From: an uncultured Ignavibacteriota bacterium
Lineage (GTDB): Bacteria > Bacteroidota > Ignavibacteria > Tepidaquicellales > Tepidaquicellaceae
Assembly: GCA_903831845.1 (NCBI GenBank)
Contig: CAIKZJ010000438.1
Location: forward strand, 1-44,823
Direction: 5' to 3'
DNA: 44,823 bases
This document shows, in pieces, positions 18,760 to 26,809 of this stretch (positions are counted from its first letter, which is position 1; the number at the start of each line of letters is the position of its first letter). Position numbers and translations under genes: made by a program. The notes below the pieces were generated by a model. The model was not told the origin of the DNA and made no database searches. It saw only the letters and a program-made list of their open reading frames with translations.

Positions 18760-21700
18760 GAATTCCTGCCAGCTTTTAATTGAGACTGGTTCTTTTCTGC
18801 AGAAGGCGTATATGAACGCGGAAGCAAGGCGAGAGTTTGTTATGAGCGGCACGTTGAAATCGACGGCCGCTCTTCTGATTTTATAATCGCTGTCGAGAGC
18901 GTCCTTCGAAAGACTCATCGGAATATTAACCACAAGTTCCACAATCCTGTTCTGAATGTAATCGAGCACGTTTGGCGATTTGTTATCGCCGGGAAGATGC
19001 AGAAGTGTTGATTCAATACCATTAGCGTTCAGGAAATTATGGGTGTCGGCTGTCGCGAAGAGGTTGTATCCGTTCTCGGAAAGCATTCGCGCGCTGTTTA
19101 GCAGTTCTATCGTCGAACGCGCCGGACCGGTCGAAAGCAGTATATTGTTCTCGGGTATCTTATATCCGACGGAAAGCATTGCTTTGAGTATCGCCTCATA
19201 ATAGTCCTCTCCCAGACACCCCACTTCGCCCGTCGACGCCATTTCAACGCCGAGGACGGGATCGGCTTTCTGCAATCTTGAGAAAGAGAACTGCGGGGCT
19301 TTTATGCCGACGTAATCGAGATCGAAAATCGATTTAACTGGCTTTTGCACTTCCATTCCTATCATTATTTCTGCGGCAATTTCTATGAAGTTTGTTTTCA
19401 GAACTTTAGATACAAACGGAAAACTTCTCGACGCGCGGAGATTGCATTCTATCACTTTAATGTCGTTATCTTTCGCGAGGAACTGAATGTTGAACGGCCC
19501 CGATATTTTCAACTCGCCTGAAATCTGCCTGCTGATTTTCTTGATCCTGCGTATAGTTTCAATGTACAGTTTCTGAGCGGGAAAAACTATCGTCGCGTCG
19601 CCCGAGTGCACGCCCGCGAATTCAATGTGTTCAGAAATAGCGTAAGCCATTATTTCGCCGTCTTTCGCCACGGCATCGATTTCAAGTTCCTTGGCGTTCT
19701 CTATGAACTCCGAAACAACGACGGGATATTTTTTTGAAACCTTGGATGCAAGCTTGAGGAACTGCTCGAGTTCGGTATCGTTCGAAACGATGTTCATCGC
19801 CGCGCCTGACAGCACATATGAGGGCCGCACGAGAACGGGATAGCCCGTAGATGAAACGAACTGCTTTATCTCCTCCATGCTCGTAAGCTCTTTCCATTTC
19901 GGCTGGTCGACTCCGAGTTTATCGAGAAGCGACGAGAACTTATGCCTGTCTTCGGCATTGTCTATGCTTACAGCGGACGTTCCGAGAATCCTGACTCCCG
20001 CCTTATGCAGACGGGGCGCGAGTATGTTAGGAATCTGTCCGCCGGTGGAAACAATCACGCCATCGGGATTTTCATACTCGAGGATATCCATCACGCGCTC
20101 ATAAGAGAGTTCTTCGAAATAAAGGCGGTCGCATGAATCATAGTCGGTACTGACAGTTTCGGGATTGTAGTTTATCATAATCCCTTTGTATCCGTTCTTT
20201 CTGATTGTATTCAGCGCGTTAACGGAACACCAGTCGAACTCCACGCTGCTTCCTATGCAGTAAGCGCCCGAGCCGAGCACGGTGATCTTCTTACCTTCTT
20301 CGGGCAAAACGTCATTTTCGCTGCCGTTGTAAGTAACGTAAAGATAGTTCGTGGGCGCGGGATATTCCGCGGCAAGCGTGTCAATCTGCTTTACGCAGGG
20401 AAGTATATTTTTCGTCTTTCTGTAATTTCTGATTTCAAGCGAATATTCGGTAACATCTTTCCCCGAATTCGCGCATAGAATTTTTGAAATCTGGAAATCG
20501 GAGAAACCGTTTTTCTTCAGTTCGAGAAGGAACCCGTCCGGCAGTTCTTTAATATCGGAAAATTCAGAAAGCTTAACGGAAAGTTCGTGCACATTTCTTA
20601 ATTTAAACAGGAACCACTTATCTATATTTGTAAGCGCATGGATTTTATCTATATCCATCCCTGAAGCGAACGCTTCCTCGATTGCAAAAATACGCGAGTC
20701 GGTGGGATTCTTCAGTTCGTTTTCGAGAGTTGAAGCATCGGCAATCTCGAGTTCGCGGTTGCCGACGAATCCGTGCATGCCCTGCCCTATCATTCGCAGG
20801 CCTTTCTGTATCGCCTCTTCGAAATTCCTTCCTATCGCCATCACCTCACCGACGCTCTTCATGCTGCTTCCGATCTGTTTCGACACGCCCTTGAATTTCC
20901 CCAGGTCCCATCTGGGAATTTTGCAGACTATGTAATCGAGAGCGGGCTCAAAGCATGCGGATGTGTTCTTCGTAACGGAATTCTTAAGTTCGTACAGACC
21001 GTAACCAAACGCGAGTTTCGCGGCAACGAACGCCAGCGGATATCCGGTAGCTTTGGACGCCAGAGCGCTGGAACGCGAAAGCCGGGCATTCACTTCGATG
21101 ACACGGTAATCGTCCGAATGCGTATCGAGAGCGTACTGCACGTTGCACTCCCCGACGATTCCGATGCTGCGGATAATCTTAATAGCGATCTCGCGGAGCT
21201 TATGGTATTCATGATTCGACAAAGTCTGCGAGGGCGCAACCACAATGCTTTCACCCGTATGAATCCCGAGCGGGTCGAAGTTCTCCATGTTGCATACGGT
21301 GATGCAGTTGTCGTATTTATCGCGTACTACCTCGTACTCGATCTCTTTCCAGCCCTTGAGCGATTTTTCTATAAGTATCTGATTCGTATGCGAGAACGCT
21401 TTCGTCGCCTGTTCGGCGAGTTCTTTTTCATCCGAACAGAATCCGCTGCCCTGTCCGCCGAGAGTGAAACCGGAGCGAATGATGACGGGGTAGCCGAGTT
21501 TAGCGGCGGAGACGACAGCGTCTTCGACAGAATTCACTGCGAAACTGTCAATGGTTTTTACGTCAATACTTTTAAGTTTATTCGCGAATAGTTCCCTGTC
21601 TTCGGTTTCGATAACCGCTTCGACGGGTGTGCCGAGAATCTTCACGGAGTATTTTTCAAAAACGCCGGTTTTAAATAGTTCTATGCCGCAGTTAAGCGCG

Positions 21701-21975
21701 GTCTGTCCTCCGAAGGACAGCATCACTCCGTCCGGTTTTTCCTTTTCAATTATCTTTTCGACGAAGTACGGGGTGACGGGAAGGAAATATATTTTGTCGG
21801 CTATCTCTTCAGACGTCTGGACTGTGGCTATGTTCGGATTTATGAGAACAGTTTCAATGCCTTCCTCCTTAAGCGCTTTAAGCGCCTGCGAGCCGGAGTA
21901 ATCGAATTCGCCCGCTTCGCCGATTTTCAGCGCGCCCGAGCCGAGAAGTAATATTTTTCTGAATTTTTCCTTCAA
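18757..21975 (-). CDS. carB: carbamoyl-phosphate synthase large subunit
   Basis: ILLLGSGALKIGEAGEFDYSGSQALKALKEEG; SLKGWKEIEYEVVRD; VIEVNARLSRSSALASKATGYP; 1072 aa duplicated ATP-grasp. Confidence 0.97.
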   Translation of the reverse strand: MKEKFRKILLLGSGALKIGEAGEFDYSGSQALKALKEEGIETVLINPNIATVQTSEEIADKIYFLPVTPYFVEKIIEKEKPDGVMLSFGGQTALNCGIELFKTGVFEKYSVKILGTPVEAVIETEDRELFANKLKSIDVKTIDSFAVNSVEDAVVSAAKLGYPVIIRSGFTLGGQGSGFCSDEKELAEQATKAFSHTNQILIEKSLKGWKEIEYEVVRDKYDNCITVCNMENFDPLGIHTGESIVVAPSQTLSNHEYHKLREIAIKIIRSIGIVGECNVQYALDTHSDDYRVIEVNARLSRSSALASKATGYPLAFVAAKLAFGYGLYELKNSVTKNTSACFEPALDYIVCKIPRWDLGKFKGVSKQIGSSMKSVGEVMAIGRNFEEAIQKGLRMIGQGMHGFVGNRELEIADASTLENELKNPTDSRIFAIEEAFASGMDIDKIHALTNIDKWFLFKLRNVHELSVKLSEFSDIKELPDGFLLELKKNGFSDFQISKILCANSGKDVTEYSLEIRNYRKTKNILPCVKQIDTLAAEYPAPTNYLYVTYNGSENDVLPEEGKKITVLGSGAYCIGSSVEFDWCSVNALNTIRKNGYKGIMINYNPETVSTDYDSCDRLYFEELSYERVMDILEYENPDGVIVSTGGQIPNILAPRLHKAGVRILGTSAVSIDNAEDRHKFSSLLDKLGVDQPKWKELTSMEEIKQFVSSTGYPVLVRPSYVLSGAAMNIVSNDTELEQFLKLASKVSKKYPVVVSEFIENAKELEIDAVAKDGEIMAYAISEHIEFAGVHSGDATIVFPAQKLYIETIRRIKKISRQISGELKISGPFNIQFLAKDNDIKVIECNLRASRSFPFVSKVLKTNFIEIAAEIMIGMEVQKPVKSIFDLDYVGIKAPQFSFSRLQKADPVLGVEMASTGEVGCLGEDYYEAILKAMLSVGYKIPENNILLSTGPARSTIELLNSARMLSENGYNLFATADTHNFLNANGIESTLLHLPGDNKSPNVLDYIQNRIVELVVNIPMSLSKDALDSDYKIRRAAVDFNVPLITNSRLASAFIYAFCRKEPVSIKSWQEF

Positions 21976-23057
21976 CCCTTTTTATGCTTTTTAATATTGT
22001 CTATGAACATATCGAAAAGAAAATCCGTATCAGTCGGTCCGCTTGATGCTTCGGGATGAAACTGCGTTGAGAAAATCATTTTCTTTTTATGTATAAGGCC
22101 TTCGTTCGTATTGTCATTAAGGTTAGTGAAGAACACCGACCAGTCATTACCGAGAGATCTTGAATCGACAGCGTACCCGTGGTTCTGCGAAGTAATGTAG
22201 CATTTTTCAGAACCGCTTTTTATTACGGGCTGGTTATGACTCCTGTGCCCGTATTTCAGTTTATATGTATCGCCGCCTGAAGCCAGACACAGCAGCTGGT
22301 TTCCGAGGCATATACCGAAAACGGGTTTGTCATTTTTTATCGCTTTTGTAAGATTATTAATAGTATCCGTGCACATCTTCGGGTCGCCGGGACCGTTTGA
22401 AATAAAGAGTCCGTCATAATCAAGTTTATTGAAATCATAATCCCATGGTACGCGGACTACAGTGGTATCGCGTTTAAGCAGTCTGCGTATAATATTATAT
22501 TTCACGCCGCAGTCGACGAGAGCGATCTTATGTTTTCCGGAGCCGTAGGTTAACACTTCTTTGCAGGAAACCTCCCTGACGGGATGAGCCACTTCTATAT
22601 TATAGTGTTCGGGTTCTTTATTTTCATAAACGATTTTCCCCTGCATCGTGCCGTATTCGCGGATTACCTTCGTGAGCATGCGCGTATCTACACCGTAGAT
22701 AGCAGGAACATTATTTTCGTTGAGCCATTGCGAAAGCGACTTCCCAGCTTTCCAGTGGCTCATATGGAAAGAGTAATCGGATATAATAAGTCCCGAGACG
22801 TGAATTCTTTCGGATTCAAAATTCAGAAGAAGGTCATTCTCGGTTTCGTCAGAAGGAACGCCGTAATTGCCGACGAGCGGATAAGTGAGAATAAGTATCT
22901 GTCCTTTATAAGATGGGTCTGTTAGACTTTCGGGATAGCCTGTCATGGCGGTATTGAAAACAACTTCACCGGACGTCGAAGAGGGGTGGCCGAAGGACTT
23001 CCCCTTTATTACCAATCCGTTATGAAGAACCAGTTTAATGTTGTTCTCAACAGGCAT
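21972..23057 (-). CDS. carA: carbamoyl-phosphate synthase small subunit
   Basis: GEVVFNTAMTGYPESLTDPSYKGQI; GICLGNQLL; FSTQFHPEASSGPTDTDFLFD; 4-bp overlap with carB. Confidence 0.97.
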   Translation of the reverse strand: MPVENNIKLVLHNGLVIKGKSFGHPSSTSGEVVFNTAMTGYPESLTDPSYKGQILILTYPLVGNYGVPSDETENDLLLNFESERIHVSGLIISDYSFHMSHWKAGKSLSQWLNENNVPAIYGVDTRMLTKVIREYGTMQGKIVYENKEPEHYNIEVAHPVREVSCKEVLTYGSGKHKIALVDCGVKYNIIRRLLKRDTTVVRVPWDYDFNKLDYDGLFISNGPGDPKMCTDTINNLTKAIKNDKPVFGICLGNQLLCLASGGDTYKLKYGHRSHNQPVIKSGSEKCYITSQNHGYAVDSRSLGNDWSVFFTNLNDNTNEGLIHKKKMIFSTQFHPEASSGPTDTDFLFDMFIDNIKKHKKG

Positions 23058-23155
23058 TCTTACCCATATGAAACAAAAATATGTTTATAAAATTTCCGCG
23101 AGTAAAATAGCATTATTCTTTTTGTAATTCAATTGTAAGTGAAAGCATTTCGATT

Positions 23156-23360
23156 AGTAGTTAGTAGTTAGAAGTTAGTAGTTAGAAGAGAGCTATTCCA
23201 GAATCAAGAATCTAGAATTTAGAATCTAGTTTTAATTGCGAACTGTAAGACACTGACATCAATGAGTGTCTCAACAAGCGTAAATGCAAGGATTTATTCA
23301 TTGTTAGTGGAGTTCTCGAATCCCGCACTTCTAACTACTAACTTCTAACTACTAACTACT
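23156..23360. repeat. 33-bp perfect inverted repeat made of GTTAGTA/GTTAGAA heptads, arms 23156-23188 and 23328-23360; inner GAATCTA heptads 23201-23235
   Basis: AGTAGTTAGTAGTTAGAAGTTAGTAGTTAGAAG and its exact reverse complement, 139 nt apart. Confidence 0.95.
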
Positions 23361-23398
23361 GATCTTTAAAAATCGCTGTTTTTCGCGAAAAAAAGCAC

Positions 23399-23427
23399 TT
23401 GACAATAACAAAAAATGTTTCTAAATT
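23399..23427 (+). promoter_or_regulatory. putative sigma70-like promoter TTGACA-N17-TAAATT for the TrmB-like gene
   Basis: Hexamers and spacing read from the sequence. Confidence 0.5.
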
Positions 23428-23452
23428 GTATTAGATTTAATCTACAACAATT

Positions 23453-24301
23453 TTGACAGATGATTTTACAATAAGGCTCAAGTCACTCGGATTCACTGAA
23501 TACGAAGCGAAGATATTCGTCGCTTTGTTTCAGGGGCATCACATGTCGGCATCCGAGATTGCGGAGGCTGCAGATGTAAGGCGCACGGATGTTTATCCCG
23601 TGCTTAAATCATTTGTCGAAAAGGGTTACTGCAACGAGATAGACACGAACACGATACTGAAGTACGAGATGATAGACCCTGACGTGATACTTGACAAGAT
23701 AATGATGAACATACAGAAGGAGAAGGAAAGGCAGGAAAAGAGTTACAATGAAATTTTCACAAACCTCAAGCCGTTATACCGCTCGAAATCCGAGGAAAGC
23801 AAGACCTCACGCATTGAGCTTATCAGGGGATACAACCAGCACAGGGAAGCGAAGTTCGTGGAGCTTCTGAAAAACGCGAAAAAGGAAATACTTTTCATGA
23901 TAAGGCTTGAGATGTACATTTCCGAGGAAGTCGACGAAACAGCTGCGAAGTTCATAAAGAACGGCGGAGTGATAAAGTCGATTTACGAAGTAAACGGAAC
24001 GTTCAAGGTAAGAAGGAACGAGAAGTGGACGGAGATACCCACGTCCCAGCTGATAGAGATTTTCAAAAAATTCGAGAATTACGGGGAGCAGGTACGATTA
24101 AGCAAGAAGAAAATCCCTAATTTCACTATATTCGATCGCGAAGTTGTTTTCATGAACATAGCCGACAAGACTGTTCCGAAATACAACGAGGCGGATATCA
24201 TAGTTAAGAACAAGGATTACGCAGAGAGTATGGCGGACGTTTTCGACAACGTCTGGGAAAGGTCATTTACAACCGAGCAATACAGGAAAGGCAATTATTA
24301 A
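23453..24301 (+). CDS. TrmB-family transcriptional regulator (TTG start)
   Basis: N-terminal wHTH LKSLGFTEYEAKIFVALFQGHHMSASEIAEAADVRRTDVYPVLKSFVEKGY; C-terminal TrmB/PLD-like region. Confidence 0.85.
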   Translation: MTDDFTIRLKSLGFTEYEAKIFVALFQGHHMSASEIAEAADVRRTDVYPVLKSFVEKGYCNEIDTNTILKYEMIDPDVILDKIMMNIQKEKERQEKSYNEIFTNLKPLYRSKSEESKTSRIELIRGYNQHREAKFVELLKNAKKEILFMIRLEMYISEEVDETAAKFIKNGGVIKSIYEVNGTFKVRRNEKWTEIPTSQLIEIFKKFENYGEQVRLSKKKIPNFTIFDREVVFMNIADKTVPKYNEADIIVKNKDYAESMADVFDNVWERSFTTEQYRKGNY

Positions 24302-24415
24302 ATATTATATAAATATGTATAGCATTAAAATATGATATTTTATAAAATTACTAAATATTGCATCTGCCTTAGAGGGACACACACAAAACTTAATCAGAGG
24401 TAGAACGGGGGAGTT

Positions 24416-26335
24416 ATGAGACACACATTAACGATTTTAATATTACTCATCTTTTTTTCGGCAGCATCTGCCCACAATTACACCGGAGTAACCAGGGTCA
24501 AGATGCTCAACACCAACGAGTGGTTTGCCGTTGGATTCGACGGAATGTTCGCCAAGACAACAAATGCGGGAACGAACTGGACGTCGAGAAAAATCGAAAA
24601 CGGAACATACAATCTCTGGGACATAACATTTTTCAATTCATCGACCGGAATAGTCGCGGGTGTTTCCGACCAGTTTGAAACATACATCGGAAGAACGACG
24701 AACGGCGGCGACACCTGGACAAGGATATCATCGCCGGGTGATTTATGGGTAACTCCGATGACATTCGCTAACGAAAGAGTTGGTTTCTTGTACGGCAACG
24801 GCCCGGGTATGGGTTCGTCGATTTACAAAACTACGAACGGGGGACTGGATTGGTTTAAGACGAACCTCTACCCGCTGCCATTTTCAGTAAAGAGCATTTA
24901 CACGCTCGACACAAACAACATATACGCAGGGCTTAGCGACGGCTACATTCTATATTCTTCGAACGGAGGTAACAGCTGGATAATACTTGATACGGGAAGA
25001 CCGGACGATGTGATGGACGTGTGTTTCACGACTGTAAACACAGGCGTTTACTGTTCAAGATTTTCATCCCAGGATAACGGCGATGATAAAGGCTGGTATC
25101 TTAATTTCGGAAAGACGACGAACAGGGGTCAGACCTGGTCTGTAAGATGGATACAGGAATCCGACAATTACGCGATGAAATACTCGCAGAATACATTTTA
25201 CATAATCGGCGATTACAACAGGATACTGCGTTCGAACGACTACGGTTCGAACTGGGATTACTTCTATTATGACGTTCCGCTGAACGCTTCTCCGTCCACA
25301 ATGGATGTAAAGGGCAGCAACATACTCGTCGGCGGTTACGGCAATAACGGCGCTCTGCTTATCAAGTCATCGAATAACGGCGCGAACTGGACGTTCATGA
25401 ACATTCCCCCGCCCTTCGTGACAATATCTGGATATGCAAGATATTCGGACAACAATCAGCCGATAATAGCGGGAACCGTAAAGGCTTTCAAGTACGACAG
25501 AAACACCGCCAATATAATAGTATTCGACTCGACGGATATCGAGCCGAACGGAGCATACACTCTTCTGCACGTGCCGCAGGACACTGTCGACATCGGCGTT
25601 TATCCGAATTCGCAGCCTGTAAGGGATTTCATAATTTCTTATTATCCCGGTACGCCTTACTGGTATCAGATGATAACGCTGTATCCGACCGGCAACATGA
25701 ACAACGTAAACATTTACGCAAGGCGGATAAGCAATTCAATAGCCAACAATTCGGTTAACGGCAGGATAATGAGACTGACGGACGCGATGCTGGGCAATTT
25801 AAAGGACGCTGTAATAAGCATTAAGAACGGCGAAACATACGTCGGGTGCGCCATTTCAGACTACAACGGAATATATCACATAACATCTCTGCCGACCGGC
25901 ACATTAAGGGTTGTGGTCGACAGGATAGGTTTTAAGGGAGACAGCGTGAACGTAACGATGACTCCGACAACTAATCTTGATTCTATCAATTTTTACCTTA
26001 ACAGGTTAATAATAGGGATAAAGCAGATAAGTGAAAGCATACCTGTTACGTGTAATTTGTATCAGAACTACCCGAATCCGTTCAATCCCTCAACAAAGAT
26101 CAAATTCGATATTACAAGACCAGCATCATCAGTGCAGGGTTTGGGTAGTTTTTTAACGACAATAAAAATTTACGATATATCGGGCAGGGAAATGGGAACC
26201 ATACTGAACAGGAACCTCAGCCCGGGAACGTACGAAATCGACTTCAACGGCAGTTCACTGCCGAGCGGGGTTTATTTTTACAAGATTATCACCGGTGATT
26301 TTGTCAGTACCAGAAAAATGGTGCTGCTGAAATAG
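24416..26335 (+). CDS. secreted Ycf48-like protein with carboxypeptidase-regulatory-like domain and T9SS sorting domain
   Basis: Signal peptide; TTNAGTNW, TTNGGDTW motifs; ISDYNGIYHITSLPTGTLRVVVDRIGFKG; CTD LYQNYPNPFNPSTKIKFDI. Confidence 0.85.
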   Translation: MRHTLTILILLIFFSAASAHNYTGVTRVKMLNTNEWFAVGFDGMFAKTTNAGTNWTSRKIENGTYNLWDITFFNSSTGIVAGVSDQFETYIGRTTNGGDTWTRISSPGDLWVTPMTFANERVGFLYGNGPGMGSSIYKTTNGGLDWFKTNLYPLPFSVKSIYTLDTNNIYAGLSDGYILYSSNGGNSWIILDTGRPDDVMDVCFTTVNTGVYCSRFSSQDNGDDKGWYLNFGKTTNRGQTWSVRWIQESDNYAMKYSQNTFYIIGDYNRILRSNDYGSNWDYFYYDVPLNASPSTMDVKGSNILVGGYGNNGALLIKSSNNGANWTFMNIPPPFVTISGYARYSDNNQPIIAGTVKAFKYDRNTANIIVFDSTDIEPNGAYTLLHVPQDTVDIGVYPNSQPVRDFIISYYPGTPYWYQMITLYPTGNMNNVNIYARRISNSIANNSVNGRIMRLTDAMLGNLKDAVISIKNGETYVGCAISDYNGIYHITSLPTGTLRVVVDRIGFKGDSVNVTMTPTTNLDSINFYLNRLIIGIKQISESIPVTCNLYQNYPNPFNPSTKIKFDITRPASSVQGLGSFLTTIKIYDISGREMGTILNRNLSPGTYEIDFNGSSLPSGVYFYKIITGDFVSTRKMVLLK

Positions 26336-26361
26336 CGGTTTGTTCTTTGAAGATTTTATAT

Positions 26362-26457
26362 AAGAGTGTGTTCTCTTAACTACCCTCAGAGGGCTGTTCT
26401 AAGTTAGTCAGGTTAAACCTGATCCGGATGAGATAACTTTGAAACAGCCCTTTTAAA
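26362..26457 (+). ncRNA. structured repeat element copy 1, terminator-like
   Basis: AAGAG-tgtgtt-CTCTT hairpin, then CCCTCAGAGGGCTGTTctAAGTTAgTCAGGTtaaACCTGAtccggatgagaTAACTTtgaAACAGCCCTTTT. Confidence 0.6.
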
Positions 26458-26465
26458 AAGTTTAC

Positions 26466-26560
26466 AAGAGTGTGTTCTCTTAACTACCCTCAGAGGGCTG
26501 TTCTAAGTTAGTCAGGTTAGTCCTGATCCGGATGAGATAACTTTGAAACAGCCCTTTTTT
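26466..26560 (+). ncRNA. structured repeat element copy 2, terminator-like
   Basis: Near-identical to copy 1 with a 104-bp offset; two substitutions in the inner hairpin; ends in T6. Confidence 0.62.
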
Positions 26561-26655
26561 ATTTTCGTGAAAAATATTTGCTTGCAGCAAAGTCGGGTGA
26601 AATGTATTAGGAACAGCCTGATTATTTTTTCTGTGAAATGATAATTTATTTGCGG

Positions 26656-26732
26656 TACCCTCAGAGGGCTGTTACAGGTTATTCAGGTTTAAAAAACCCG
26701 GATGAGATAACCGAGAAACAGCCCTTTTTTTT
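26656..26732 (+). ncRNA. structured repeat element copy 3 (diverged), terminator-like
   Basis: CCCTCAGAGGGCTGTTacaGGTTAttcaGGTTTaaaAAACCcggatgagaTAACCgagaAACAGCCCTTTTTTTT. Confidence 0.62.
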
Positions 26733-26809
26733 CTGAGTGTTTTAAACTTTTATCCTCAAATTTCTCGGTAATTGCCTATATATTTGTAAATTATAAAATC
26801 CAAATTAAA

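Noticed and set aside
20773-21591. 272-aa plus-strand ORF antisense to carB
   Set aside because: Fully inside the clear carB gene; composition is that of an antisense shadow ORF with no family motifs.
23281-23330. tRNA-like T-arm (GTTCTCGAATCCCGC)
   Set aside because: No consistent cloverleaf or acceptor stem could be found around it.
26362-26560. TPP riboswitch (AACCTGATCCGGAT in copy 1 resembles the THI-box core)
   Set aside because: The downstream AATGCCGGCG part is missing, the AACCTGA part is not conserved in copies 2 and 3, CCTGA is used by a local hairpin, and neighbouring genes are not thiamine-related.
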